DNA of 64,000 nucleotides from Lactobacillus melliventris (GTDB lineage: Bacteria; Bacillota; Bacilli; Lactobacillales; Lactobacillaceae). Within the stretch, counting starts at the first letter, position 1. The number at the start of each line of letters is the position of its first letter. A program made the translations under genes and the position numbers. Below are positions 36,516 to 45,640 of this stretch, piece by piece. The notes beneath the pieces were generated by a model. That model searched no databases. It saw only the letters and a list, made by a program, of their open reading frames with translations, and had not been told where the DNA came from. The stretch spans positions 1 through 64,000 of the forward strand of contig NZ_JAAEEB010000008.1 of NCBI RefSeq assembly GCF_013346935.1. Direction: 5' to 3'.

Positions 36516-37427
36516 TTAATATTTATTTTCCCTATTAATTTGCAGCAATAAATTGTAAAGTGACCCATACAAATTTGAATCGTTCCTAAAATGAGCAGAA
36601 ACAATGGCAGGCTTAGTTAAAGTATTTCCTATAATAGGGTTCTTTTCCTGTACCAATTTGTCATATTCTTTGTTAATACCACTTATTAAAATTGGTTGGG
36701 CACTGATACCACCACCAATAGCAATTTTTTCAACATCTACTACGGTTTGGATATTGAGAATTAAACCAGCTATTGTAAGACAATAGTTCTGAAAGATATT
36801 TACCGCGTCAGGTGACTTCTCCTTAATTGCCTCAAAAGCATGAAGTCCATCATTTTCTTTAGGATAATTAAGTTTGTGGTTTATCTTTTTAATAAAATTG
36901 ACGGCAGAGCCAATGTTACCCAAAGAGCCCTGCATATTATCTGGGTGAGACAAATCATTAATCATAAAACTTAATTCACCAGCCTGATAATGTGTTCCTC
37001 TTAATAAGTGACCATCAATAATTATGCCACCGCCAACTCCTGTTCCCAAAGTAATAGCGGCACAATTTTGTTCACCTTTTAGACTCCCCAACCAGTTTTC
37101 AGCTAGAACACTGGCTTTACCATCATTAATAACAGCAACCGCTATGTGATACTTTTTACCATATATTTCGGCAAAGTCAATGCCATCTAAAAATGGTAAG
37201 GCCCCGCCAAATCTTATTTTAGTATTTTCAATTTTACCAGGAGCACAAAAGCCGATGCCCTTGATATCTGAAATATAGCGGTTAACAATCTGGTCAATAT
37301 TTTCTAAAAACTTTGCTTTATCTTGATCAGTAGCAATTTTATCTTTTTCAATTATATTTCCAGCAGAATCTAATTTAGCAAATTTAATTTCAGTTCCACC
37401 AATATCAATGCTCAAATAATTTTTCAT
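36516..37427 (-). CDS. ROK family sugar kinase
   Basis: 303-residue cytoplasmic kinase of the ROK family. ATP/sugar motifs: SIDIGGTEIKF (about 5-15), GFCAPGKIE, VINDGKASVLAENWLG with catalytic Asp (about 105), and TLGTGVGGGIIIDG (about 131). The Cys-rich zinc motif of many ROK proteins (CxCGxxGC) is absent; the region reads MQGSLGNIGSA, as in some beta-glucoside kinases. No DNA-binding domain, so it is an enzyme, not a NagC-type repressor. It is last gene of the rhamnosidase operon, 76 bp after the esterase. It may phosphorylate the sugar released once rhamnose is removed, such as glucose or a glucoside (inference). Confidence 0.85.
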   Translation of the reverse strand: MKNYLSIDIGGTEIKFAKLDSAGNIIEKDKIATDQDKAKFLENIDQIVNRYISDIKGIGFCAPGKIENTKIRFGGALPFLDGIDFAEIYGKKYHIAVAVINDGKASVLAENWLGSLKGEQNCAAITLGTGVGGGIIIDGHLLRGTHYQAGELSFMINDLSHPDNMQGSLGNIGSAVNFIKKINHKLNYPKENDGLHAFEAIKEKSPDAVNIFQNYCLTIAGLILNIQTVVDVEKIAIGGGISAQPILISGINKEYDKLVQEKNPIIGNTLTKPAIVSAHFRNDSNLYGSLYNLLLQINRENKY

Positions 37428-37503
37428 AAATCTCTTCCATATAAATCACAACAATCACTGCAAACGACTTTAATACATTATCTCAAATATTCACCTTAAA
37501 CAA

Positions 37504-38388
37504 CTATTTGACATGCGAATTAAAAAAATCACCTATTTGCTTTATTGCTAATTTGGTTTCTGGACAATCAAATAAAACAAAAACATGAAAAAGATCTTGC
37601 CAAACATGCCACTGTACATCAACTCCAGCTTTTTGACACAAAAAATTTAGTATTGCTGAATTATCGTATTTTACTTCCTCACTGCCACAATTAATTAAAA
37701 TTGGAGGAAAGTCATGGAAGTCGTCATATATTGGTGAGATTAAGGGATCTTTCTTTTCGGGATTATCAAAGTATGGAACGGGAGCAGTTGCCCCAATGAG
37801 CATAGGATCTCGTTCATTTCTATAATATTCAGATGGAAAAATATTAAGCTGACTAATAATCGGAGAAAATACTGAAATTTTTTCAGGTAAATTTTTATGT
37901 TCATTTCGCAATTGAATAGTAAGTGTAAGAGCTAGTGTAGCTCCTGCTGACTCACCAAACAACAAAATTTTATCATATTTATCTTTTAAGTAAATATAGG
38001 CATTGTAGACATCTATTTGAGCATCTGGATGTTTTCCTTCTGGATACTGTCGGTAATCTACTGAAAAAACATCTGTTTTACTGCTTTTACCCAAACTTAT
38101 TGCAAGTTTTCTTCTTGAAAAAACTGTTCCTGTAGCATAGGCACCACCATGAAGAAACATAATAACATTATTTTTGTTTTGCGCATTTTGAATTAAATAA
38201 AACTCACCTTTTACGAATTCTTTATTAACTTTCTTAACTTTTACATCTTTAGGTATTTTGTATTGATTCCCAAGATCTGCATTTGCTCTTGCAGCTTTTA
38301 CGACTTCTGGCGTCAGTGGTTCATTTTGACTAGGCTTAATATTATTTCTAGAGAAATCAATCGCCTTTTTTGCTTGTTCACTAATCAT
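37504..38388 (-). CDS. Alpha/beta-hydrolase esterase (HSL-like family)
   Basis: 294-residue soluble esterase. HGGAY (80-84) is the oxyanion-hole motif of the hormone-sensitive lipase family, and GESAG places the nucleophile at Ser147. DYRQYPEGKHP lies between, and the C-terminal HVWQDLFHVF holds the likely catalytic His. No signal peptide. It is third in the operon with GH78 rhamnosidase and MFS genes (9 bp after MFS). Such an enzyme could remove acetyl or phenolic-acyl groups that decorate plant rhamnosides; substrate is inferred from context only. GGGAG precedes the ATG. Confidence 0.87.
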   Translation of the reverse strand: MISEQAKKAIDFSRNNIKPSQNEPLTPEVVKAARANADLGNQYKIPKDVKVKKVNKEFVKGEFYLIQNAQNKNNVIMFLHGGAYATGTVFSRRKLAISLGKSSKTDVFSVDYRQYPEGKHPDAQIDVYNAYIYLKDKYDKILLFGESAGATLALTLTIQLRNEHKNLPEKISVFSPIISQLNIFPSEYYRNERDPMLIGATAPVPYFDNPEKKDPLISPIYDDFHDFPPILINCGSEEVKYDNSAILNFLCQKAGVDVQWHVWQDLFHVFVLFDCPETKLAIKQIGDFFNSHVK

Positions 38389-38397
38389 TTTTACTCC

Positions 38398-39585
38398 CTA
38401 TTTATTTGAATGATAAACTAGTTTTTTATAGTTAAAGCCAATCCATAGTACAAATATTAACAATAATCCAAAAATTACAGTTCCACAAATGAAAGTAAAT
38501 TCAGCACTGTTATTTTTAAATAGTGCCCCAAAGACTTGGGCGGTATATGGAGCAATTAGTGTACCGATATTAGCAATAGTCATGACAACTGAAGTAGAAA
38601 ATGGGACTTGCGATGGTGAAGTAAACGCACCTACACTTGACATTGTTGAAACCATTGTCATTGAAACTGAAATCCCTACCAGTATTACACCTATACTACT
38701 AACCAATAAGGAATTAGAAACACTAAATATAAAAAATGCTAATAGACCGCATCCGATGGAGATAGACAAAGAAAAGTTTTTAATAGTTTGCGGTAAAGCC
38801 ATGTAGATAAATCCACCTGCTGCCATTGCAAAAGACATTATTCCCAATAATGTACTTGCATCTTGAGCTGTGCCATATCCTTTTTCAATTACCAGAGTTG
38901 CAAACTTAATTGAAACAAAAGCAAAGATAGAATTAAATAAGAATATGAAGAGTGCTAAAAGCCAAATTTTTCCATTTATTTTTCGACTATTATTTTCAGG
39001 TTTTTCAGATTTATTGTTCTCTTGATCAATTCTTAAGTTCTTAGGTATATAAGCAAAAAACATGAGTAAGACTGGCAAAGCAACTGCATTAACCCAATAG
39101 GCCATGTGCCAACCATAATTTAGCAGCACCCCTGCCAAAAAAGTCATTAAAAACATACCTAATCCTTGAACTACACTTGACCAGCCAAGAAGTCGCTGCT
39201 GTTCTGTGCCGCTGAAAAGAGAAATGATTAAAGATTGAGAATACGAAGCTAATAGTCCTGTTCCAATTCCGATACCAATTCTTGACGTAAAAATCAAACC
39301 GAAATTGTTACTAAGTGCAGGTATTATGCCACTAAGAAAAATTATAAATAAGCCTGAAATTATCGTGCTCTTAATCCCGATTTTATCAGCTAAAATATTA
39401 CTGATAGGTGTGAAAATAATTATTCCAAGTGATGAAACCGTCATGGTTAATTCAACAAGAGTGGGGTTAACATTTGAAAAAGTTTTTATCATTAAGGGTA
39501 TAGTTGCAGCCGTTGCACCCGATGAAACAACAAAAATATTTAACAATAGTATTGCTAATTTTAATCCGAAATTCTTTTTATTCAT
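38398..39585 (-). CDS. MFS transporter, putative glycoside permease
   Basis: 395 residues, 12 predicted membrane helices, major facilitator fold. The loop 2-3 motif appears as NILADKIGIKS (DRxGRR-like, diverged) and RIGIGIGTGLLASYSQS follows in helix 4. A charged cytoplasmic loop (about 180-205, Lys/Asn/Glu-rich) separates the halves. It resembles the DHA1-type efflux shape, so direction is not certain from sequence. Its place between rhamnosidase (8-bp overlap) and esterase (9 bp) favours substrate uptake or product export for this locus. Confidence 0.83.
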   Translation of the reverse strand: MNKKNFGLKLAILLLNIFVVSSGATAATIPLMIKTFSNVNPTLVELTMTVSSLGIIIFTPISNILADKIGIKSTIISGLFIIFLSGIIPALSNNFGLIFTSRIGIGIGTGLLASYSQSLIISLFSGTEQQRLLGWSSVVQGLGMFLMTFLAGVLLNYGWHMAYWVNAVALPVLLMFFAYIPKNLRIDQENNKSEKPENNSRKINGKIWLLALFIFLFNSIFAFVSIKFATLVIEKGYGTAQDASTLLGIMSFAMAAGGFIYMALPQTIKNFSLSISIGCGLLAFFIFSVSNSLLVSSIGVILVGISVSMTMVSTMSSVGAFTSPSQVPFSTSVVMTIANIGTLIAPYTAQVFGALFKNNSAEFTFICGTVIFGLLLIFVLWIGFNYKKLVYHSNK

Positions 39586-42364
39586 TTTTGACTCCTAAGA
39601 TCGCTGTTTGTTTAAATAAGTCATTAATTCTTTTAACTTCTTGTTCATTGAATGGTTTAAACCCAATACCTTTCATCTCTTTACTTAATTGATAAAGGGA
39701 ATATTTCGCAAAGTTTTTCATATTTCCTGGCAATGTCAAGAAATCCCAAAAAGGTACCAATTTACTTATTTTGCTAGTTAAATTCTTATTATCTAAAAAT
39801 TCACTAATAGGTGTGTGTACATCAAAAATCTCAACGATAGGCTTCTTAAGAGTTAAATAGATATGATATTCTCCAGATGGCAAAGTGTATTGACCATGTT
39901 TATCATTTACTATAAGCTCTTTAACATTTGAAAATTTCAGCATCATTTTACTGCCATATGGAATATGAACGTTAAAAGCAACATGAAATGCATCTTTAAT
40001 TTTCCAATTTACTTTTACCAATCCAGTTGGAAGCTTTATCTGACCAGATACCGTGTGGAATTTTGTTGATATTGCTGGACCAAACTCAACATTGCTTCCA
40101 GATTGTTTTAGTCCAAGTAGGTATTCATATGCCCACGCCATTACTGAACCATTAGAATAGTGATTTAATGAATTCATACCATTTTCAGCAATTTTGCCTT
40201 GATCATCAAGAGAATTCCATCGTTCCCAAATTGTTGTGGCTCCGTGTTCAACTTCAAATAACCAACTTGGGTAATCTGTTTGCAAAAATATTCTTAAAGC
40301 CAGATTTTTCTGATTGTTTTCAGATAAGGCTGGCAATAAAATTGGCGTTCCCACAAAACCAGTATCTAAATGATTTTGCTTTTTTTCTATTTTCTCAACC
40401 AATAGATCAATGACCTTCTGTTTGGCATTTTCAGGGTACAAATGGAACTTTAAGCAAAGAGCTAAACCCGTTTGTGTATCCGCAACTGTAAGTCCATCTC
40501 CTGTATAAAAGTGCTTGATAAAGGCCATCTTGATTGAATTTGCTAGTTGACCATATTTCTCTTCTTCTTTTTTAAAATAAAGCACTTTAGCTGCATTTTT
40601 CACAATAAAAGAAGAATAGTAATAAAATGCACTAGCAATCAAATCATCTGCAGTTTTACCCTTGAGTTTCAGAATATCTTCTGTGTCTAATGCTAGCCAA
40701 TCGCCTAGTTGATCGTCACCTAACCACAAGAACTCATTACCAGCTTTTTTGGCCCTCTTGTGAATCCAGTCTACCCAGGATTTCATTTGCGAAAAATTTT
40801 GTTTTAAGATTGATTTGTCTTGACTTCTTTGATATGAAATCCAGGGGATGATAGTCGCTGCATCACTCCATACAGCTTTGCCGCCGTCATCTGTATCAAC
40901 TTTTGGCACATAAAGTGGAACTTTTCCCTCCTGTTCATCTTGTTCAATCGCTATATCTTTAGCAAATTTTTTAAAAAATGCGTAAGTTTCCATATTATAA
41001 CTAGCTGTTTCGGCAAAAATAGCAGCATCTCCTGTCCATCCCAAGCGCTCATCACGCTGAGGGCAATCAGTTGGTATATCTATAAAATTTGATTTTTGCC
41101 CCCATTTAATATTTTCAAAAAGTCTATTTACTTTTTTATTATCAGTTTTTATATTGCCTGTTTCCTCCATGTTAGAATACAAGGCAAAAGCTTTAAAATC
41201 GTCAGGATTAATTTCTTTAGCAAAATTATCCAATTTTACATATCTAAAACCAAAATAAGTAAAGTGTGGCCTGACCCACTTTGATTTACCATTACTTTTG
41301 TAGGTGAATTTTGCCCTAGCTGAGCGAAGATTATCTCTATAGAATTCTTCATCTTGCAAAATTTCACCATATTCTAACGTTACTTTCTGTCCTTGAGGCA
41401 AATTATTTTTAAATTCAACCCAACCAGCAATGTTTTGACCAAAATCTAAAACTGTAGAATTATTTGGTGTATGAATAATTTTTTTAACTTTGAATACTTC
41501 ATGCTTTTTGACTGGTAAACTTAACCTGTCATTTAAGACGCCTTTAGTTTTTTGGCTTAAGTGCGCAGACTCTAAAACTTTTGGTGAAATAGTATCATCG
41601 TAATCTTCACCATAATATATTCCCGAATCAGTAACAGGTGATTTAATTACTTTCCAACTTTCATCTGTGGTAACTATTTGTTCACCATTTTTATTAGTAA
41701 TTATCAAATCAGCAATAGCAAAAAGATCTGCACCATAGTTATTTGGTTGTCCACCATGAGTTTTTAGGCCCAGTTTACCTTTATACCAGCCATCCCCAAC
41801 TAAAATTGAGATAACATGATTGCCGCTACTTAAAAAGTCAGTTACATCATATGTTTGAATTTGAATATTACGAAAATAATTTGTAAAACCGGGGGTTAAA
41901 TATTCATCACCTACTTTTTTATTGTCTATGTATACCTCATATAGTCCCAAAGCAGAAATGTAGAGCCTAGCATTATTTGCCTTCTCAACTGAAAACTTTT
42001 TGCTAAATATCACTGAATGAAGTTTATGAAAGTTGGTTCCAATCCAGTTTCCTTTTAAATTTTCATTGATAAATGCCGTTTCAAACCAAGTTTCTTTGTT
42101 TACAATTTTTTCTTTATTTTTAACAGACATAATTACATAATATTTGGTTCTTGGCTTTAAAATTAACGAAATATCATATATTAAGTCGTTAGCCGCCTCC
42201 CAGTTGGTTTGATAAATCTTTTTATCATTATTTTTAATCACCAATTTCCTTTCTAATTTTTGGTCAGTACCTTGATCTAAAAAGCCAACTATATGCAAAG
42301 AGTTATTAAAATCAAAACCTAGTGGTTTAATCATATGATTTACTTCTATAGTTGTAAGCTTCAT
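39578..42364 (-). CDS. Alpha-L-rhamnosidase, GH78
   Basis: 928-residue glycoside hydrolase releasing terminal alpha-L-rhamnose. N-terminal beta-domains (about 1-390) include GLYEVYIDNKKVGDEYLTPG, TYDVTDFL and VGDGWYKG, typical of bacterial rhamnosidase N domains. The (alpha/alpha)6 catalytic domain shows IPTDCPQRDERLGWTGDA (about 432-450, catalytic acid region) and GATTIWERWNSL (about 710, base region), then a beta-sandwich C-terminus. No signal peptide, so it acts in the cytoplasm on imported small rhamnosides such as rutinosides. AGGGGAG precedes the ATG. First gene of the four-gene operon, divergent from the AraC regulator. No rhamnose catabolic genes (rhaA/B/D) lie nearby, so rhamnose itself may not be the benefit. 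Confidence 0.93.
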   Translation of the reverse strand: MKLTTIEVNHMIKPLGFDFNNSLHIVGFLDQGTDQKLERKLVIKNNDKKIYQTNWEAANDLIYDISLILKPRTKYYVIMSVKNKEKIVNKETWFETAFINENLKGNWIGTNFHKLHSVIFSKKFSVEKANNARLYISALGLYEVYIDNKKVGDEYLTPGFTNYFRNIQIQTYDVTDFLSSGNHVISILVGDGWYKGKLGLKTHGGQPNNYGADLFAIADLIITNKNGEQIVTTDESWKVIKSPVTDSGIYYGEDYDDTISPKVLESAHLSQKTKGVLNDRLSLPVKKHEVFKVKKIIHTPNNSTVLDFGQNIAGWVEFKNNLPQGQKVTLEYGEILQDEEFYRDNLRSARAKFTYKSNGKSKWVRPHFTYFGFRYVKLDNFAKEINPDDFKAFALYSNMEETGNIKTDNKKVNRLFENIKWGQKSNFIDIPTDCPQRDERLGWTGDAAIFAETASYNMETYAFFKKFAKDIAIEQDEQEGKVPLYVPKVDTDDGGKAVWSDAATIIPWISYQRSQDKSILKQNFSQMKSWVDWIHKRAKKAGNEFLWLGDDQLGDWLALDTEDILKLKGKTADDLIASAFYYYSSFIVKNAAKVLYFKKEEEKYGQLANSIKMAFIKHFYTGDGLTVADTQTGLALCLKFHLYPENAKQKVIDLLVEKIEKKQNHLDTGFVGTPILLPALSENNQKNLALRIFLQTDYPSWLFEVEHGATTIWERWNSLDDQGKIAENGMNSLNHYSNGSVMAWAYEYLLGLKQSGSNVEFGPAISTKFHTVSGQIKLPTGLVKVNWKIKDAFHVAFNVHIPYGSKMMLKFSNVKELIVNDKHGQYTLPSGEYHIYLTLKKPIVEIFDVHTPISEFLDNKNLTSKISKLVPFWDFLTLPGNMKNFAKYSLYQLSKEMKGIGFKPFNEQEVKRINDLFKQTAILGVKNE

Positions 42365-42380
42365 AAATATCTCCCCTTTC

Positions 42381-42394
42381 TGATATCGCTTACA
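42381..42394 (-). promoter_or_regulatory. cre-like (CcpA) site in the rhamnosidase leader
   Basis: TGATATCGCTTACA fits TGWAANCGNTNWCA with one mismatch. It lies between the intergenic promoter region and the rhamnosidase ATG, a position suited to carbon-catabolite repression. Confidence 0.6.
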
Positions 42395-42403
42395 AACAAA
42401 TTA

Positions 42404-42412
42404 TGGTATAAT
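42404..42412 (+). promoter_or_regulatory. Extended -10 promoter of the AraC regulator gene
   Basis: TGGTATAAT is a perfect TGn-TATAAT extended -10 element. The start of transcription would fall near 42419, just before the direct repeats. The same bases read on the minus strand give TATACC/CATAAT, a possible -10 for the rhamnosidase operon. Confidence 0.6.
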
Positions 42413-42422
42413 CTTAATAACT

Positions 42423-42458
42423 TTTTTTATGTTTTCTGTTTATTTTTTATGTTTTCTG
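42423..42458. promoter_or_regulatory. Paired 16-bp direct repeats, likely AraC-regulator operator
   Basis: TTTTTTATGTTTTCTG occurs at 42423-42438 and again at 42443-42458, identical and 20 bp apart (about two helical turns). This is the classical layout for AraC-family half-sites. They lie downstream of the araC-type promoter and directly upstream of the presumed rhamnosidase -35 region. Confidence 0.75.
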
Positions 42459-42477
42459 CTGCAAAAGGAAATATTTT

Positions 42478-43572
42478 ATGATAGATAAATATCTTGAGGA
42501 AATTTTAAATAACTTTCATCGTGCTACAGACTTGAACTTATATGTTTTTAAAAATCAATATGATCAAATAAGAAAGTACACATCTCCTTTAGCTCCAAAC
42601 TTTCCACTGAGTTTATTAAAAGAATCAGATAATACAAGCAATAAATTAAATTTAATATTGTTTAATAATCAATGCGCCATGGGCTTTTTTAACATAAAAG
42701 ATTTAAAAATTATTGGCTTAAACTTAAATTTTACAATTGCTAATAACAAAAATTATGATCGCCTAGCTCCACTATTAGGGTGGAATAAATTTTCACAAAC
42801 CATGAAATGTCTTTATTTCATGATCTTTAATAATTGGCCAATAATTACAAAATCCAGTGAGACTTTTCCCCTAGGAGAAAATATTTCACTGGATAATAAG
42901 AAAAAAGCTTCTTACAAAGGATATCTTATAGAAACTGAATTAATGAAATCAGTTAGTAAAGGTAACTTAGATGAATATAATGATAACTTCAAAAAATTCG
43001 TTAAGTATGGTAATTTAGGCACATTTGGAGACAACAAGCTCAGAAATTCCAAGGATATGGCAATTGCTGCAACTACCTTATGTACTAGAGCAGCAGTTAA
43101 AGGTGGTGTTCCCGTATCTGAAGCATTTGGGCTCAGCGACGAAATAATAAAACAAATTGAAAAAGATACCGTTATATCTAACTACTATGAATACTCAAGA
43201 GCAATTGGTGAAATCTTTGTAGCTCGAGTTAACAGAGTAAAGAGGAATAACATAACTTCCATAGTTTATCGTGCACAAGAATACATTTTTTCTAACTTAA
43301 CTTCTATCAAAAATATCAGTGAAATTGCCGCAGAACTAAATGTCAGTACCTCATATTTACAACATCTTTTTAAAAAAGAAAAAAATTCTTCCTTAGTAAC
43401 TTATATGAACCAAGAAAAGGTAAATTTGGCTGTTCACGAACTGATTTTTACTAATAAAAAAGTAGAAGAAATCGCGTATGATGCTGGGTTTAGCAGTACA
43501 AGCTTGTTTTCGACTACCTTTAAACGTTTTAAGGGTCTATCGCCTTTAAAATATCGCAAAAAGTTTAAATAG
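42478..43572 (+). CDS. AraC family transcriptional regulator of the rhamnoside locus
   Basis: 364 residues. The C-terminal AraC domain has two helix-turn-helix units: NISEIAAELNVSTSYLQHLFKK (about 278-299) and KKVEEIAYDAGFSSTSLFSTTFKR (about 325-348), ending GLSPLKYRKK. The N-terminal 250 residues are a ligand/dimer domain of unrecognised type. AAAAGGAAA precedes the ATG. It is divergent from the GH78 gene across 113 bp that contain two direct repeats, so it is the likely activator of the rhamnosidase operon, with a rhamnoside or rhamnose as probable signal (inference). Confidence 0.88.
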   Translation: MIDKYLEEILNNFHRATDLNLYVFKNQYDQIRKYTSPLAPNFPLSLLKESDNTSNKLNLILFNNQCAMGFFNIKDLKIIGLNLNFTIANNKNYDRLAPLLGWNKFSQTMKCLYFMIFNNWPIITKSSETFPLGENISLDNKKKASYKGYLIETELMKSVSKGNLDEYNDNFKKFVKYGNLGTFGDNKLRNSKDMAIAATTLCTRAAVKGGVPVSEAFGLSDEIIKQIEKDTVISNYYEYSRAIGEIFVARVNRVKRNNITSIVYRAQEYIFSNLTSIKNISEIAAELNVSTSYLQHLFKKEKNSSLVTYMNQEKVNLAVHELIFTNKKVEEIAYDAGFSSTSLFSTTFKRFKGLSPLKYRKKFK

Positions 43573-43729
43573 CCGAAGGATGAAAATTTTATTTTCGAAA
43601 TTTGCAATTTTCGTTAATTTATCAGGTAATTTGCCATTATATTTTTGAACTTTATAATAAAAATTATTACAATCTCTATGATGGTTTTAGCAATTTATCC
43701 TAAAAGAAAAGGAATTTTTAAATTAGAAA

Positions 43730-44851
43730 ATGAAAGCGTATTCATCAGAATCATGTAAATTAGCTGACATAGGTGATTACCTGAAGGTTTTTGCTTGCAG
43801 CGCCGTTATGTCTCAACCAATAATGTCCTTAATTATGGGAGTGGGACAACCATATAATACGCAAGATATTTTTGGCGTTATGTATAATTTGGTTAAGTAC
43901 ACTGCTCCAGCATTTATCTTTGGCATTTTGTATACAACTATTCGTACTAACGATATAGCAGGCAATTTTTCATATCAAAAACATTTACGAGCAAACTGGT
44001 CAAATTTGTTTGTTCCTACAATCTGGTGGACTTTGATCTACTTGTTGGGAATGCCCTGGCTTCAGCAAATAAGAAAGTTCAATAATTTTGGTACATTTTG
44101 CTGGCAATTTGTCAACGGTAACGCTGCTCCTCATCTATGGTATAACACCATGATGTTACAATTTATAATTTTGATGCCAATTTTCTGGGGAATCAGTCGT
44201 TATGTTGCTAACAACGTAAAACGGGGTTTATCAGTTGCCGGTATTACGTTTGTTTTGTATTTTTTCTGGCTGTGGTTTTATGACTTTTACGTTTTTCATG
44301 GGCCACACGAAAAAAGCTGGTATCTGCTGGATCGTATTTTCATTTCGTTTGTGATTTACGGTGTTTTTGGTGTATTGGCGTGGCAATTTAGGGATTACGT
44401 TAACACATTTCTATATAAGTTTTGGTGGCTAATTTTAGTTGTTTTTGCTGCATGCTTTTTCTGGACTAATTTTGAATTACATGGCTTTGGCCATCCGGTT
44501 CTTTTTGCAAATGCGCCTTATTATAAACCATCAATGACATTTTATTGCTTGGCTGTAATTGCTTTGGTAGCTGCACTATGTCTATTTAATATCAGGCACA
44601 AATCGGAGAAATGTTTAAAAATTTTTCACTTTTTAGCAACCTATGCCTATAGAGCATATTTATCAAATGTGTTTTGGGATCAACTGCTGTGGCGTGGCTT
44701 AAATATGAGTTATCATGCTGTTTATCACCCATTTCTAACCTTTTTTGGCATGTGGGTACTGACATGGACATTATCCTTCACTTCAGCATATTTTCTTCAT
44801 ATTTGGTGGTCAAAAGCAAAAAAGTTCTTAAGCGGGTTTAGTCTAAAATAA
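43730..44851 (+). CDS. Acyltransferase family 3 membrane protein
   Basis: 373 residues with about ten membrane helices. It starts with a short polar segment followed by DIGDYLKVFACSAVMSQPIM, matching the usual AT3 beginning (R/DxxRxxA with YLKV). ANWSNLFVPTIWWTLIY and HLWYNTMMLQFIILMPIFW are typical of O-acyltransferases that modify cell-wall or surface glycans. No extracytoplasmic SGNH domain is attached. The ribosome site (AAAGGAA) is unusually far, about 17 bp, from the ATG. Own terminator. The target molecule is unknown. Confidence 0.8.
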   Translation: MKAYSSESCKLADIGDYLKVFACSAVMSQPIMSLIMGVGQPYNTQDIFGVMYNLVKYTAPAFIFGILYTTIRTNDIAGNFSYQKHLRANWSNLFVPTIWWTLIYLLGMPWLQQIRKFNNFGTFCWQFVNGNAAPHLWYNTMMLQFIILMPIFWGISRYVANNVKRGLSVAGITFVLYFFWLWFYDFYVFHGPHEKSWYLLDRIFISFVIYGVFGVLAWQFRDYVNTFLYKFWWLILVVFAACFFWTNFELHGFGHPVLFANAPYYKPSMTFYCLAVIALVAALCLFNIRHKSEKCLKIFHFLATYAYRAYLSNVFWDQLLWRGLNMSYHAVYHPFLTFFGMWVLTWTLSFTSAYFLHIWWSKAKKFLSGFSLK

Positions 44852-44866
44852 TAAATATTTCTAACC

Positions 44867-44912
44867 AAAAAGCACCTTGACACTAAAAAGAGTCAAAGTG
44901 CTTTATTTTTTT
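44867..44912. terminator. Bidirectional terminator, acyltransferase / P-loop gene
   Basis: AAAGCACcTTGAC pairs with GTCAAaGTGCTTT, then ATTTTTTT on the plus strand; A4 on the left gives a shorter T-run on the minus strand. It serves the converging genes at 43730 and 44911. Confidence 0.85.
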
Positions 44913-45537
44913 ACTTTTTTACTATAGAAGCAATGCCTGCCATAATATTTAAGTACTGCTTTTCATTTTCTACAAAAGAATCATTGTTAACAATAATATC
45001 TGCTATGTCCTTTACTTTTAGTGCCCCATGCTTGATTTTGAACTGATCCTTATTTTTGGTCCGTTCTACTATTTCATCAAAAGTAAAATTCTCGCCGTTA
45101 TCAATTGTTTGCTTTTTATATTCTCTTTGTGCGCGAACTTCAAGAGGCGCTTCAACGTAAATGTTCATCATTTTAGGACCCAGTTCGTTTTTAAGATAGA
45201 CACCTAATTCCGAACGGTAGAGGCTTTCTATTGATGCATAATGAATATTTTCTTCTTGCATTTTACCTATTAAACGATATAAAAACTCTTTAAACACTTT
45301 TTCAGTGTCTTTGGCATAAAGATTGGTAAAATCTTGTTCTGATGGATGTCCAGTGAACTGATAATTACGTTCTATCATCATTTCTTTTTCTATTGCAATA
45401 ATCTTCATTCGTTTGATACCAATGCTGTCAAAATAGATTCCAGCAGCTGATTTGCCACATTCACTTAATCCGCCCAAAGAAAACATACCTTTGACAAAAT
45501 TTTTACGATTTTCAAAATCTTGCTCAGTAAATTCCAT
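44911..45537 (-). CDS. P-loop kinase-like protein, unknown substrate
   Basis: 208 residues from the ATG at 45537. GGAGG lies 7 bp upstream of this ATG, while the earlier GTG touches the ribosome site and is rejected. A Walker-A-like GGLSECGKSAAG (about 23-34) and a lid-like RAQREYKKQ segment place it near nucleotide/dephospho-CoA-type kinases. IADIIVNNDS near the C-terminus is also typical of that fold. Substrate is not recognised. Its promoter overlaps a cre-like site. The gene converges on the acyltransferase gene. Confidence 0.7.
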   Translation of the reverse strand: MEFTEQDFENRKNFVKGMFSLGGLSECGKSAAGIYFDSIGIKRMKIIAIEKEMMIERNYQFTGHPSEQDFTNLYAKDTEKVFKEFLYRLIGKMQEENIHYASIESLYRSELGVYLKNELGPKMMNIYVEAPLEVRAQREYKKQTIDNGENFTFDEIVERTKNKDQFKIKHGALKVKDIADIIVNNDSFVENEKQYLNIMAGIASIVKK

Positions 45538-45595
45538 TTTCACGCCTCCATTAAAAACTAAAATACTGCGCTGTAAATTAGCAGTGCAGTTTTAA

Positions 45596-45633
45596 AGTAT
45601 ACACGGACTGCTAATATTTTGCAAGCGATTTCA
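45596..45633 (-). promoter_or_regulatory. Promoter with overlapping cre-like site (P-loop gene)
   Basis: On the minus strand, TTGCAA (45619-45624), a 17-bp spacer and TATACT (45596-45601). TGAAATCGCTTGCA (45620-45633 on the minus strand) overlaps the -35 box and matches cre at all specified positions except one. CcpA bound there would be expected to repress. Confidence 0.6.
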
Positions 45634-45640
45634 TGATAAA

